Shown: positions 1 to 8,468 of the stretch, in pieces
How the letters are laid out: each line of letters begins with the position of its first letter
Position numbering within the stretch: the first letter of the stretch is position 1
Source of the DNA: Nocardiopsis sp. FR4
GTDB taxonomy: Bacteria; Actinomycetota; Actinomycetes; Streptosporangiales; Streptosporangiaceae
Reading direction: 5' to 3'
Assembly (NCBI RefSeq): GCF_009830945.1
Contig: NZ_ML776454.1
Coordinates: 1-63,229 of the forward strand
Length of the DNA stretch: 63,229 nt
Translations under genes and position numbers: made by a program
The notes under the pieces: generated by a model
Databases searched by the model: none
The model's input: only the letters and a program-made list of their open reading frames with translations
Told to the model about the DNA's origin: nothing

Positions 1-1
1 G

Positions 2-145
2 CGGGAGCGGTACCGGCAGATCGTCCGGTGGAGGTCGCCCGAGACCGGGGGGCACTTCCCCTCGCTGGAGGTTCCCGAGTACTTCGTCGAGGACCTGCGC
101 GAGGGCCTCTCGGCTGTGCTGGCCGCTGACGGCGGTCGGTCATGA
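2..145 (+). CDS. Epoxide hydrolase-like alpha/beta hydrolase, 3' end only
   Basis: Only the last 47 residues are in the window and the 5' end lies outside. The frame is open from base 2 to a TGA at 143-145. The fragment contains GGHFPSLEVPE followed by a helix with YFVEDLR. This matches the C-terminus of microsomal-type epoxide hydrolases, where the His of GGHF is the catalytic histidine of the alpha/beta-hydrolase triad. Function is inferred from this short C-terminal signature alone. Any other alpha/beta hydrolase of the same clan is possible. Confidence 0.6.
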   Translation, partial: RERYRQIVRWRSPETGGHFPSLEVPEYFVEDLREGLSAVLAADGGRS

Positions 146-267
146 CGCTGGCGTGGAGGCGTGCGGCCGGGAGTTGATCGCCGCAGGCGGTGTGGGGCCG
201 AGCGGCGCCAGGCGTTTCCGGGGTGGTCGCACCACTGCGGTCAGCGCACGGGCACGCACGGACGCGA

Positions 268-645
268 TCAGACGGAAGCGCCGGAACGCAGGCTCTCCTG
301 GTAGGCCCGGCCCTTGGCCATCAGGCCGTCGAGCGCGTCACGCGTGCGCATCAGTTCGGCGATGTGCCCGGTGAGCCGATCGCGTTCCTGTTCCATGCGT
401 TCCATCGCCGCCTCGGAGTTCCCCTCGCTGGGCTCGTCGACGCAGGGCAGCAGCTCAGCGATGGCGCGGCTGGACAGCCCGGCGGCGTACAACTGCTGGA
501 TGAAGGCGACGCGCTCGACGCTGTCGTCGGTGTAGTGCCGCTGCCCACTGGCGCTGCGGGTGCTGGTGAGCAAACCCTGCTCCTCGTAGTAGCGCAGGGA
601 CCGGACACTCACTCCCGTCCGTGCCGCGAGTTCTCCGATGCGCAC
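268..645 (-). CDS. MerR family transcriptional regulator
   Basis: The product is 125 aa, a normal size for a short MerR protein. It starts MRIGELAARTGVSVRSLRYY, the winged helix-turn-helix signature of the family, and continues with a GLL wing and the RHY-DD-V-R-V-FI-L segment. The C-terminal third is a helix rich in Glu and Arg (about residues 75-115) that would form the antiparallel dimerisation coiled coil. There is no C-terminal effector-binding domain and no cysteine cluster typical of metal sensors. The gene is divergent from the Old Yellow Enzyme gene at 779, with a 133-bp shared region, so it probably controls that gene and itself. The inducer is unknown. Confidence 0.9.
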   Translation of the reverse strand: MRIGELAARTGVSVRSLRYYEEQGLLTSTRSASGQRHYTDDSVERVAFIQQLYAAGLSSRAIAELLPCVDEPSEGNSEAAMERMEQERDRLTGHIAELMRTRDALDGLMAKGRAYQESLRSGASV

Positions 646-699
646 GGCTTCCCCTTCCGGCTACGGCCACAGCCCTGGCTATGACCTGTGACACAGCAC

Positions 700-731
700 T
701 TGCCTCTCACATCAATGTCAGGTTTTAGCGT
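700..731 (+). promoter_or_regulatory. Candidate MerR-type promoter for the OYE gene
   Basis: TTGCCT at 700-705 and TTAGCG/TAGCGT at 725-731 sit 19-20 bp apart. An overlong spacer of this kind is the hallmark of MerR-activated promoters. The spacer contains an imperfect dyad (cct....agg around CACATCAATG). It lies between the divergent MerR gene and the reductase start at 779. The match is by eye only. Confidence 0.35.
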
Positions 732-778
732 AGCCGACGTGCCCGGGAAGGGCGCATCGTCCACGAAGGAGACCCGAC

Positions 779-1852
779 GTGACCAGTTTGTTCGAGCGTT
801 ACCAGCTCGGAGACCTGACTCTGCCCAACCGGGTGGTGATGGCGCCGATGACGCGCGTCCGCGCCGCCGCGGGCGGGCTGGCGACACCGTCCATGGCAAC
901 GTACTACGCCCAGCGCGCGACCGCCGGCCTGATCGTGTCCGAGGGGGTGCAGCCGAGTCTGGTGGGACAGTCCAACCCGGGCACACCGGGGCTGTACACC
1001 GACGAGCAGGTCGCCTCCTGGAAACCGGTGACAGCCGCGGTGCACGCCAACGGCGGACGGATCTTCGCCCAGATCATGCACGGCGGCCGCGTCTCACACC
1101 CCAGCACCACCGGTGTGCGCCCGGTCGGCCCCTCGGCCGTTCCCGCCGTCGGGGACGTGTTCACCCCGACCGGGCCCCGGCCCGCACCGATGCCGCGCGC
1201 GCTGGAGGAGGCCGAGGTTCCCGAGCACGCCGAGTCCTACGCCGGGGCCGCCCGCCACGCCGTCGCCGCCGGGTTCGACGGGGTGGAGCTGCACGGTGCC
1301 AACGGCTACCTGATCTCCCAGTTCCTCTCCTCCAACGCCAACCTGCGCACGGACTCCTACGGGGGCTCGGTGACCAACCGGATCCGGTTCGCCGTCGAGG
1401 CCGCGGCCGCCACCGCCGACGCCGTCGGCGGGGACCGGACCGGTATCCGCCTCTCCCCCGGCGGGCGGTTCTGGGGGACCGAGGAAACGGAGGTCCGCGA
1501 GCTCTACACCGCGCTGCTGGCCGAACTGGCCCGGCTCGGACTGGCCTACCTCCACCTCGAAGCCACCACCGACGAGGAACTGCTGCTGGAGCTGCGCCGC
1601 GTCTGGCCGGGCACCCTCATCGTGAACCCGACGGTCCCCATGGGCACGAAGCAGACCAACAGGGAGGACGCCGACCACTGGCTCGGACAGGGCGCCGACC
1701 TCATCAGTTTCGGCCGCTCCTTCATCTCCAACCCCGACCTGGTCGAGCGGCTCCGCACCGGACTACCGATCTCCCCGGTGGACGAGGCCACCTACTACCA
1801 GGGCGGCGACCGGGGTTATCTGACCTACCCGGCGTACCAGCACAGCGCGTAA
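779..1852 (+). CDS. Old Yellow Enzyme family alkene reductase (FMN)
   Basis: The product is 357 aa, the usual length for OYE-type ene-reductases. It opens with LFERYQLGDLTLPNRVVMAPMTRVRA, the FMN-binding first strand, carries HGGRVSH, and has the HGANGYL motif whose His172 and Asn175 bind the substrate carbonyl. It ends with a YYQGGDRGYLTYP tail. These enzymes reduce activated C=C bonds of enals, enones, nitroalkenes or nitrate esters with NAD(P)H. The start is GTG with AAGGAG at 766-771. MerR control from the divergent gene suggests induction by an electrophile or xenobiotic, as seen for NemA-type reductases. The physiological substrate is unknown. Confidence 0.92.
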   Translation: MTSLFERYQLGDLTLPNRVVMAPMTRVRAAAGGLATPSMATYYAQRATAGLIVSEGVQPSLVGQSNPGTPGLYTDEQVASWKPVTAAVHANGGRIFAQIMHGGRVSHPSTTGVRPVGPSAVPAVGDVFTPTGPRPAPMPRALEEAEVPEHAESYAGAARHAVAAGFDGVELHGANGYLISQFLSSNANLRTDSYGGSVTNRIRFAVEAAAATADAVGGDRTGIRLSPGGRFWGTEETEVRELYTALLAELARLGLAYLHLEATTDEELLLELRRVWPGTLIVNPTVPMGTKQTNREDADHWLGQGADLISFGRSFISNPDLVERLRTGLPISPVDEATYYQGGDRGYLTYPAYQHSA

Positions 1853-1863
1853 GCCCGGGGCCG

Positions 1864-1889
1864 TCCCCTCCTCGCCGAAGCGGAGGGGA
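1864..1889 (+). terminator. Hairpin after OYE gene
   Basis: TCCCCTCC (1864-1871) pairs with GGAGGGGA (1882-1889) around a 10-nt loop, 12 nt after the stop codon, and is followed by AAG rather than a U tract. It is a plausible actinobacterial terminator without a U run. Confidence 0.45.
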
Positions 1890-1909
1890 AAGCCCTGGAA
1901 ACGAACGAC

Positions 1910-1940
1910 GGCCCTTCCGGAAGGGCTCCCCGGAAGGGCC
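1910..1940. terminator. Second perfect hairpin, possibly bidirectional terminator
   Basis: GGCCCTTCCGG (1910-1920) is a perfect 11-bp inverted repeat with CCGGAAGGGCC (1930-1940), with a 9-nt loop. It lies between the convergent OYE and LysR genes, so it could stop transcription from either side. Confidence 0.45.
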
Positions 1941-2348
1941 GCACCGGACTCGGGACCGACGGCCGGAGTCCTCGGGCCGTAGCGGGAACATGAGCCCGGA
2001 CACCGATTCCGTCGCCGGTGGCGAGCGTCGGGGCGCGCCCGGCGACCGGCCCGCCCAGGGGCGGGCGACGGGTGGGCCCGGACCGCGGCGGCACGGGTGT
2101 GCTCACGGGAGAACCCGGCGCGGTGGCCATCCGGCCGGGGAGGCCTCCGGGTCCGGCGCGGGCGGGGTGGCCGCACACGGGGGCGGACCGGGGTGACGAG
2201 CGGGCCCGGCGCGGGAGCGGTCGGGGCGTGGGGCGAACGTCGTCCGAACACCGGGCGAGGGGACGGGGTTTCGCGTCAGGCCCTGCTTCACGGCACCGCC
2301 CTTTCGGTCGGGCGTTCCTTCCACCGGGCACCCACGCGACCGGGTCCC
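1941..2348. other. Intergenic stretch with no supported gene
   Basis: About 400 bp lie between the hairpin at 1940 and the LysR stop codon. Long open frames here run through both neighbours and have Arg/Gly/Pro-rich translations typical of antisense shadows. I see no ribosome binding site or recognisable protein. Confidence 0.5.
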
Positions 2349-3266
2349 TCACCCCTCCGGTGCGGGATCCAGCTCGGCGGCCACCCGGGCGGCGGTCTCG
2401 CGCAGCCAGATGTGCGCGGCGTCGTGCCGGTGGACGGGGTGCCACCACAGCGCCTCCTGGATCGGGGCGGCGGGGAACGGGCAGGGCAGCACCCGCAGGC
2501 CGGTGCGCCCCGCCCGCGGCGCCACCAGACGACGCTGCGCCAGCGCCACCCGCCGCGTGCCCCGGACCAGGTCGGGCAGGAGCCCGAAGTTCTGCACGGA
2601 GACCTCCACGCGCGGGTCCAGGCCGAGCATCCCCAGCTGGTGGGTGACGGGGGCGTCGTAGGGGCGCTGGTAGACCACCCACGGCAGCCGCCCCAGGTCG
2701 TCCATGGTGACCGTCTCCCCCACGGTGTCGTTCTCCCCGTCGACCAGGCACACCCACTCGTCCCGGTACAGCTCCACGGTCGGGTAGCCGCTGATCACCC
2801 CGTGCAGCATCAGGGCCCCGTCCACGCCGCCGAGCACGCTCTCGGTGGCCGACACGATCGTGGCCGGCATCTGATGGAAGTGCAGCCGGATGCCCGGCGC
2901 CTCGGCGTGCAGGACGCGGGCCAGCCGCGCGCCGAAGACCGCGACGGCGTAGTCCGAGGCCAGGAGGGTGAAGACCCGTTCCTCGGTCTCGGGGTGGAAG
3001 TGGGCGCGGCTGCTGAAGAGCCGCTCCATCACGGAGCAGGCGTTGGCCGCGGGCACCCGCAGGGCGTGGCCCAGCGGGGTGAGCTCGTAGTGGTTGCCCC
3101 GGCGCACCAGGAGTTCGTCGGAGAAGTGCCGCCGCAGGCGGGCCAGGGCGGCGCTGGTCGCGGGCTGGCTCAGCCCGATGCGCTCGCCCGCTCGGGTGAC
3201 GTTGCGCTCCTCCAGCAGGGCGCGCAGGGCCACGAGCAGGTTCAGGTCCAGGTTCGCGATGTTCAC
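2349..3266 (-). CDS. LysR family transcriptional regulator
   Basis: The product is 305 aa from the chosen GTG at 3266 (preceded by GGAAGGGCGGGGC). An upstream GTG at 3308 would add 14 residues unlike the family. The N-terminus LDLNLLVALRALLEERNVTR with SQPATSAALARLR is the winged helix of NodD/LinR-type LysR proteins, which often respond to aromatic ligands. The rest is the type-2 periplasmic-binding effector domain. The gene is divergent from the seven-gene catabolic operon starting at 3383, which is the expected target. The ligand is probably an intermediate of that pathway (inference). Confidence 0.93.
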   Translation of the reverse strand: MNIANLDLNLLVALRALLEERNVTRAGERIGLSQPATSAALARLRRHFSDELLVRRGNHYELTPLGHALRVPAANACSVMERLFSSRAHFHPETEERVFTLLASDYAVAVFGARLARVLHAEAPGIRLHFHQMPATIVSATESVLGGVDGALMLHGVISGYPTVELYRDEWVCLVDGENDTVGETVTMDDLGRLPWVVYQRPYDAPVTHQLGMLGLDPRVEVSVQNFGLLPDLVRGTRRVALAQRRLVAPRAGRTGLRVLPCPFPAAPIQEALWWHPVHRHDAAHIWLRETAARVAAELDPAPEG

Positions 3267-3300
3267 ACGCCCCGCCCTTCCAGCGGTTATCCACCGCCTG

Positions 3301-3364
3301 GATGCCACTCATATGGGAGATCTATTTCACAAATCCCTCCTGGCGGCCCAATGTTAGTGGCATC
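3301..3364. promoter_or_regulatory. Inverted repeat in LysR/catabolic operon intergenic region
   Basis: GATGCCACT (3301-3309) and AGTGGCATC (3356-3364) are a perfect 9-bp inverted repeat 46 bp apart, bracketing the AT-richer core of the divergent promoter region. The spacing fits two faces of an extended LysR binding region (recognition and activation sites) but could also be a loop operator. Confidence 0.45.
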
Positions 3365-3382
3365 ACACCTGGAGGAGACACC

Positions 3383-4375
3383 GTGGAAACCCTCTCGCCA
3401 CTCGCCGGCCCCTTCGCCCTCGGCACCTTCTCCGTGGGCAACGGGTCCCCCTTCCCGGGCCTGGTCTCCGGGGAGAGCGTCCTGGACCTGCGCACCGCCC
3501 CCGAACTGCGCGTTCCGCCCGGCAGCGGCCTGACCACCCTGGACCTGCTGGAACGGTGGGCCGAGGCGCTGCCGGTGCTGCACCGCCTGGCCGCCTCCGG
3601 GGAGGGCGGGCGGCACGCCCTGGCCGACCTGCGGGTCCACGCCCCCGTCCGCCCCCGCCAGATCCTCCAGTCCGGCGCCAACTACCGGACCCACGTCCTC
3701 GACCTGGCCGTGGCCCACGAGCCCGAGGGCGGGCGGTCGGCCGAACGGGTGCGCGCCGAGACCGCCGCGATGATGGACCGCCGGGCCGCCGAGGACCAGC
3801 CGTACGTGTTCATCGGCCTGCCCTCCTCGGTGAGCGGCCCCTACGACGACGTGGTGATCCCGTCCTGGTGTGTCAAGCCGGACTGGGAGCTGGAGCTGGC
3901 CGCGGTGATCGGCGAACCCGCCTTCCGCGTCACACCGCAGCGGGCCCTGGAGCACGTGGCCGCCTACACCATCGCCAACGACGTCACCGCGCGCGAACTG
4001 GTCTTCCGCCGGGACATGCCGGAGATCGGCACCGACTGGCTACGCGCCAAGAACGCCCCCACCTTCACCCCGCTCGGCCCCTACCTGGTGCCCGCGGAGT
4101 TCGTGTCCGACCCCGGCGACCTCCAGGTGACCCTGCGGCTCAACGGCGAGGTCATGCAGGACGAGTCCACCAAGGACATGCTCTTCGACGTCGCGCGCCT
4201 GGTCTCCCACGCCTCCCGGACCGTGGAGCTGCTGCCCGGCGACCTCGTCCTGACCGGCAGCCCCGCCGGGAACGGGATGCACTGGGGACGGCTGCTGCGC
4301 CCCGGCGACGTCATGGAGGGCACGATCACCGGCCTGGGCGCCCAGCGCACCACGTGCGTGGCGGAGGAGGCGTGA
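3383..4375 (+). CDS. Fumarylacetoacetate hydrolase family protein (first of two)
   Basis: The product is 330 aa from the GTG at 3383, chosen because GGAGGA lies at 3371-3376. A longer frame from 3302 overlaps the regulatory region. An N-terminal cap is followed by the FAH core. DWELELAAVIGEP carries the E-x-E metal ligands, NDVTARE the Asp ligand, and TGSPAGNG the glycine-rich oxyanion loop. Family members hydrolyse C-C bonds of acylpyruvates or act as 2-hydroxyhepta-2,4-diene-1,7-dioate isomerases/decarboxylases after ring cleavage. This is the first gene of the operon; its stop overlaps the next start (TGATG). It likely acts on a ring-cleavage product. Confidence 0.88.
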   Translation: METLSPLAGPFALGTFSVGNGSPFPGLVSGESVLDLRTAPELRVPPGSGLTTLDLLERWAEALPVLHRLAASGEGGRHALADLRVHAPVRPRQILQSGANYRTHVLDLAVAHEPEGGRSAERVRAETAAMMDRRAAEDQPYVFIGLPSSVSGPYDDVVIPSWCVKPDWELELAAVIGEPAFRVTPQRALEHVAAYTIANDVTARELVFRRDMPEIGTDWLRAKNAPTFTPLGPYLVPAEFVSDPGDLQVTLRLNGEVMQDESTKDMLFDVARLVSHASRTVELLPGDLVLTGSPAGNGMHWGRLLRPGDVMEGTITGLGAQRTTCVAEEA

Positions 4376-5373
4376 TGACCGAACCCGCCAGCGCCAAGGA
4401 CCCCGCTCGCCCAGCCCTCGACCGCACCGACCCCGAGGGCGCCGTCGCCGAGGCCGCGCGCAGGTACTCCAACTGGGGCCGCTGGGGCGAGGACGACGTG
4501 CTCGGGACCGTCAACCTCATCGACGCGGCCAAGCGCCGCGAGGCGGCCGGTCTGGTCCGGCTCGGGGTGAGCTTCTCGCTGGCCCAGAGCTTCGACATGA
4601 ACGGCCCGCAGAGGGGCTGGCGGCGCCGGACCAACCCCGTGCACACCATGCTCGACACCGGCACCGACGCGGCCCGGGGCAACCAGGGCTTTCCGCACGG
4701 CATCGGCGGCGCCGACGACGTGGTGTCCATGCCGTTGCAGTGCTCCACCCAGTGGGACGGCCTCGGCCACATCTTCGACCACGGCCGGGCCTGGAACGGC
4801 CGCGACGCCGCCGAGGTGGTCACCTCCGCCGGTGACCTGGTCACCGGGATCGAGCACATGGCCGCGCCCGTGACCGGACGCGGTGTGCTGCTGGACGTGG
4901 GGCGCGTACTCGGCGAGGACGGCGAGCTCCCCGACGGCTTCGCCGTCACCGCCGAGCACCTGAACGCGACCGCGGAGGCGCACGGCGTCGCGGTGGGTCG
5001 CGGGGACATCGTGTGCGTGCGCACCGGCCAGCTGACCCGGGCCCTCCGGGAGGGGTGGGGCGACTACGCGGGCGGGCCCGCGCCGGGCCTGTCCTTCACC
5101 ACCGCCGGGTGGCTGCACGGGACCGGGATCGCGGCGATCGCCACCGACACGTGGGGCTTCGAGGTGCGCCCCAACGAATTCGACGACGCCTTCCAGCCCC
5201 TGCACCAGGTGGCCATCCCCCACATCGGCCTGCTCATCGGCGAGATGTGGGACCTGGACGCCCTGGCGGCGCACTGCGCGGCCGACGGCGTCCACGAGTT
5301 CTTCCTGACCGCCGCACCGATCCCCTTCACCGGAGCCGTCGGCGCACCCGTCAACCCCGTCGCCGTCAAGTGA
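4375..5373 (+). CDS. Cyclase family protein (kynurenine formamidase-like)
   Basis: The product is 332 aa, starting at the ATG that overlaps the stop of the preceding gene by one base. It opens with a long family-typical segment containing SNWGRWGEDDVLGTVN. The metal region includes STQWDGLGHIFDHG, where the W-D-x-x-x-H pattern gives the Asp and His ligands of the cyclase/KynB family (PF04199). LLDVGRVLGEDGELPDGFAV and the C-terminal IGLLIGEMWDLDALA also match. Members are metal-dependent hydrolases of amides, lactones or cyclic intermediates. In this operon it probably opens a lactone or hydrolyses an amide in the aromatic route. The exact substrate cannot be read from sequence. Confidence 0.85.
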   Translation: MTEPASAKDPARPALDRTDPEGAVAEAARRYSNWGRWGEDDVLGTVNLIDAAKRREAAGLVRLGVSFSLAQSFDMNGPQRGWRRRTNPVHTMLDTGTDAARGNQGFPHGIGGADDVVSMPLQCSTQWDGLGHIFDHGRAWNGRDAAEVVTSAGDLVTGIEHMAAPVTGRGVLLDVGRVLGEDGELPDGFAVTAEHLNATAEAHGVAVGRGDIVCVRTGQLTRALREGWGDYAGGPAPGLSFTTAGWLHGTGIAAIATDTWGFEVRPNEFDDAFQPLHQVAIPHIGLLIGEMWDLDALAAHCAADGVHEFFLTAAPIPFTGAVGAPVNPVAVK

Positions 5374-5383
5374 GGTACCCCCC

Positions 5384-6511
5384 ATGGCAGCCGTAGACAA
5401 CGCCCTCATCGTCGGAGCCGGAACATCCGGTCTGGCCCTGGCCGTCCTGCTCGCCCGCGCGGGCGTGCGGGTGGAGGTGGCCGAGATCAAGGACGACGCC
5501 GACGCGCTCGGGTCGGGCATCACCGTCCAGGGCAACGCGCTGCGGGTCCTGCGCGAACTCGGCGTGTGGCCCCAGGTCCGGGCGTCGGGCTACGCCTTCG
5601 ACAGCCTCGGCGTGCGCGCACCCGACGGAACCCTGCTCGCGGAGATCCCCGACGTGCGCACCGGCGGCGCGGACCTTCCCGCGACGGTCGGCATGAACCG
5701 CCCCGAGCTGACCGCGATCCTGCTCGGGGCCGCCCGGTCGGCCGGGGCCCGGATCCGCACCGGGCTGACCGTGCGCTCCCTGACCCAGCACCCGCGGAGC
5801 GTGGAGGTGCTGTTCTCGGACGGCGGGTCCGGCACCTACGACGCGGTGGTGGGCGCCGACGGCATCCGCTCGGCGACGCGCCGCATGATCGGGATCGACG
5901 CCGACCCGGAGCCCACCGGCATGGGCATCTGGCGCATCCACACCCGCCGTCCGGCCAGCGTGGAGCGCACCGACCTGGTCTACGGGGGACCGTGCTTCAT
6001 CGCGGGCTACTGCCCCACCGGCCCCGACACCATGTACGCCTACCTGGTGGAGCGGGCCCGGGTCCACGACGGCCTCACCGGACGCGACCGGGCCGCGCAC
6101 ATGACCGGGCTGTCCCGGGGCTACGGCGGGGTCTGGGACGAGATCCGCCCCGACATCGCCGCCTCCGACCGGGTCAACTACACCTGGTTCGAGTCCCTGC
6201 TCGTGGAGCGGCCCTGGAACCGGGGCCGGGTGGTCCTCATCGGCGACGCCGCGCACGCCTGCCCGCCCACCCTCGCCCAGGGCGCGGCGCAGGGGCTGGA
6301 GGACGCCCTGGTACTGGCCGAGCTGCTGCTGAGGGCCGACTCCCCCGACCAGGACCTGTTCGACGCCTTCATGGACCGGCGCTTCGACCGGGCCCGCACC
6401 GTGGTGGAGTCCTCGATGACCCTGGCCCGGTGGCAGCTGGACGGGGTCCGCGACGCCGACGTCCCCGGCATGATGCGCACGGTCTCCGCGCTGGTCTCGG
6501 AGCTGCCGTGA
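5384..6511 (+). CDS. FAD-dependent aromatic monooxygenase
   Basis: The product is 375 aa, the size of class A flavoprotein hydroxylases (salicylate/3-hydroxybenzoate type). It begins NALIVGAGTSGLALAVLLAR (GxGxxG ADP-binding fold at about residues 11-16), has the DG-type motif GADGIRSATRR near residue 160, and GDAAHACPPTLAQGAAQGLEDA, the second FAD-binding motif, near residue 285. It starts 10 nt after the cyclase gene. The expected reaction is NAD(P)H-dependent ortho-hydroxylation, possibly with decarboxylation, of a phenolic ring to give the substrate of the dioxygenase encoded downstream. Confidence 0.9.
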   Translation: MAAVDNALIVGAGTSGLALAVLLARAGVRVEVAEIKDDADALGSGITVQGNALRVLRELGVWPQVRASGYAFDSLGVRAPDGTLLAEIPDVRTGGADLPATVGMNRPELTAILLGAARSAGARIRTGLTVRSLTQHPRSVEVLFSDGGSGTYDAVVGADGIRSATRRMIGIDADPEPTGMGIWRIHTRRPASVERTDLVYGGPCFIAGYCPTGPDTMYAYLVERARVHDGLTGRDRAAHMTGLSRGYGGVWDEIRPDIAASDRVNYTWFESLLVERPWNRGRVVLIGDAAHACPPTLAQGAAQGLEDALVLAELLLRADSPDQDLFDAFMDRRFDRARTVVESSMTLARWQLDGVRDADVPGMMRTVSALVSELP

Positions 6512-7512
6512 TCATCGACGTCCACACGCACGTCCTGCTGCCCGAGGTGGAGCAGGCGGTCTCCGGGCAGCCCGGGCACGCCGGGCACCGGGCCCTGGAC
6601 GCCAGGCGCAACGGCGAGGAGTCCCTGCGGGTCAGCGGGCGCATGGTCGCCGAACGGCTGGACCGCCTGACCGAGGTCGGGGCGCGGCTGGCCGACATGG
6701 ACGCGGCGGGGGTCGACGTACAGGTCGTGAGCCCCTCACCGTCGCACTACCACTACTGGGCCGGGCCCGGGCTGGCCGCCTACGCGCACCGGCTGGCCAA
6801 CGAGGGGGTGGCCGCGCACTGCTCGCGCGCCCCCGACCGGCTGCGGGGCCTGGGCCTGGTCCCGCTCCAGCACCCGGAGCTGGCCGTGGAGCTGCTCGAC
6901 CACGCCCTGTCCCTGGGCCTGCTCGGGGCGGAGATCTCCTCCCACGCCCCGGGGCGCGAGCTGTCCGACCCCGCCTACGAACCGCTGTGGGAGCGGGCCG
7001 CCGCCACCGGCGCCGTGCTGTTCCTGCACCCCTTCGGCTGCACCCTCGACGAGCGGCTGGACCGCTGGTACCTGTCCAACATCGTCGGGCAGCCGACGGA
7101 GAACGCCGTGGCCCTGTCCCACCTGGTCTTCTCCGGAGTCCTGGACCGCCACCCGGGCCTGCGGGTCGTGGCGGCCCACGGCGGCGGCTACCTGCCCACC
7201 CACCTGGGCCGCGCCGACCACGGCTGGCGGGTGCGCCCCGAGGCCCGGGGCTGCGCCGAACCGCCCAGCTCCTACCTGCGGCGCCTGTGGTTCGACTCCC
7301 TCGTCCACGACCCCGCCGTCCTGCGCCACCTTGTCGGGGCGGTGGGCGCCGACCGCGTCCTGCTGGGTTCGGACCACCCCTTCGACATGGGCTCGGAGGA
7401 CCCGGTGGACGCCCTGCGCGCCGCCGGGCTGGCCCCGGACGCCCTGGCCGCGATCGGCGGCGGGAACGCCGCGGCCCTGTTCGACCTGACCAACCACGCT
7501 TCCAAGGAGTGA
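6508..7512 (+). CDS. Amidohydrolase 2 family metalloenzyme (ACMSD/LigW-like)
   Basis: The product is 334 aa. The GTG start overlaps the monooxygenase stop in GTGA. The N-terminal VIIDVHTHV gives the two His ligands of an HxH metal site (His6, His8). LFLHPFG and VVAAHGGGYLP supply further histidines, and GSDHPFDMG the Asp. This is the pattern of the aminocarboxymuconate-semialdehyde decarboxylase/5-carboxyvanillate decarboxylase clade (PF04909). Members remove CO2 from aromatic acids or from ring-cleavage acids. Its position between a hydroxylase and an extradiol dioxygenase makes decarboxylation more likely than hydrolysis, though this is inference. Confidence 0.87.
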   Translation: MIIDVHTHVLLPEVEQAVSGQPGHAGHRALDARRNGEESLRVSGRMVAERLDRLTEVGARLADMDAAGVDVQVVSPSPSHYHYWAGPGLAAYAHRLANEGVAAHCSRAPDRLRGLGLVPLQHPELAVELLDHALSLGLLGAEISSHAPGRELSDPAYEPLWERAAATGAVLFLHPFGCTLDERLDRWYLSNIVGQPTENAVALSHLVFSGVLDRHPGLRVVAAHGGGYLPTHLGRADHGWRVRPEARGCAEPPSSYLRRLWFDSLVHDPAVLRHLVGAVGADRVLLGSDHPFDMGSEDPVDALRAAGLAPDALAAIGGGNAAALFDLTNHASKE

Positions 7513-7517
7513 CACCG

Positions 7518-8456
7518 ATGCCCGAACGCCTCATCACCCACGTCCGGCACATCGCCCTGGCGGTGCCCGACTTCGACAAGCAGCAGAAGTTCTTCACCGA
7601 CATGTGGAAGCTGACCGAGGCCGAGACCGACTCGGGGGTGTCCTTCCTGGCGGCGGAGGGCTCCCCGGAGAACTACGTGGTCCGGCTGCGCCGGGCCGAG
7701 GAGAAGCGGATCGACCTGGTGGCCTTCGGCGCCGCCTCGCCCGCCGACGTCGACGCCCTGGCCGACCGGCTGATCCGCGCGGGTGTGCGGATGATCAGCG
7801 AGCCCCGGGCGATGGACACCCCCGGCGGCGGCTACGGCGTGCGCTTCTTCGACGTGGACGGGCGCACCATCGAGGTCTCCGCCGACGTGGCCGTGCGCGC
7901 GCACCGCAGGGTGGAGGAGAAGGAGTCGGTCCCGGTCCGCCTGTCCCACGTGGTGCTCAACACCCCGGACCTGGACCGCACCCGCGCCTGGTACGAGAGG
8001 CACCTGGACTTCGCGCTCTCCGACACCCTCACGCACCCCAGGATGGGCGAGGTCATGCACTTCATGCGGTGCAACCCCGCCCACCACAGCATCGCGCTGG
8101 CCAAGGGGCCGCACACCTCGCTGCACCACGTCTCCTTCGAGATGCGCGGCCTGGACGAGTACATGCGCGGCACCGGCCGCCTGCTGCGCGCGGGCGTGCG
8201 CAAGATCTGGGGCCCGGGCCGCCACATGGCGGGCAACAACACCTTCTCCTACTTCCTGGACCCGCACGGCAACACGCTGGAGTACACCACCGAGCTGGAG
8301 ATGCTCGACGAGGACACCTGGCACCCGCACATGTACGACTTCTCCGACCCCGAGGTCACCGACCAGTGGGGTACCGCCAACCCGATGGACGAGTTCGTGG
8401 CCAGGGAGTCCTTCAACGACCCCGACCGCGGCTGCTTCGTCGCCCCTCCGATGTAG
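7518..8456 (+). CDS. Two-domain VOC protein, probable extradiol ring-cleavage dioxygenase
   Basis: The product is 312 aa with two tandem VOC (glyoxalase/dioxygenase) halves. The first is about residues 5-125 (THVRHIALAVPDFDKQQKFF) and the second about 140-260 (RLSHVVLNTPDLDRTRAWY). The second half carries a complete 2-His-1-carboxylate set: His144, His203 or His204 (LHHVSFEM) and Glu255 (NTLEYTTE). This is as in type I extradiol dioxygenases, which bind Fe(II) or Mn(II). The start follows AAGGAG overlapping the previous stop. The length and two-domain build match catechol 2,3-dioxygenase-like enzymes. It is the likely ring-opening step of the operon. Confidence 0.87.
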   Translation: MPERLITHVRHIALAVPDFDKQQKFFTDMWKLTEAETDSGVSFLAAEGSPENYVVRLRRAEEKRIDLVAFGAASPADVDALADRLIRAGVRMISEPRAMDTPGGGYGVRFFDVDGRTIEVSADVAVRAHRRVEEKESVPVRLSHVVLNTPDLDRTRAWYERHLDFALSDTLTHPRMGEVMHFMRCNPAHHSIALAKGPHTSLHHVSFEMRGLDEYMRGTGRLLRAGVRKIWGPGRHMAGNNTFSYFLDPHGNTLEYTTELEMLDEDTWHPHMYDFSDPEVTDQWGTANPMDEFVARESFNDPDRGCFVAPPM

Positions 8457-8468
8457 GCGGGGGCACCC

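Noticed and set aside
2097..3533. 478-aa plus-strand frame over the LysR gene
   Set aside because: It is antisense to a clear LysR gene and has no recognisable domain.
3556..4374. Upstream extension of the cyclase frame through the FAA hydrolase gene
   Set aside because: The extension is Arg/Gly/Pro-rich out-of-frame text of the hydrolase gene. The ATG overlapping the hydrolase stop starts the conserved protein.
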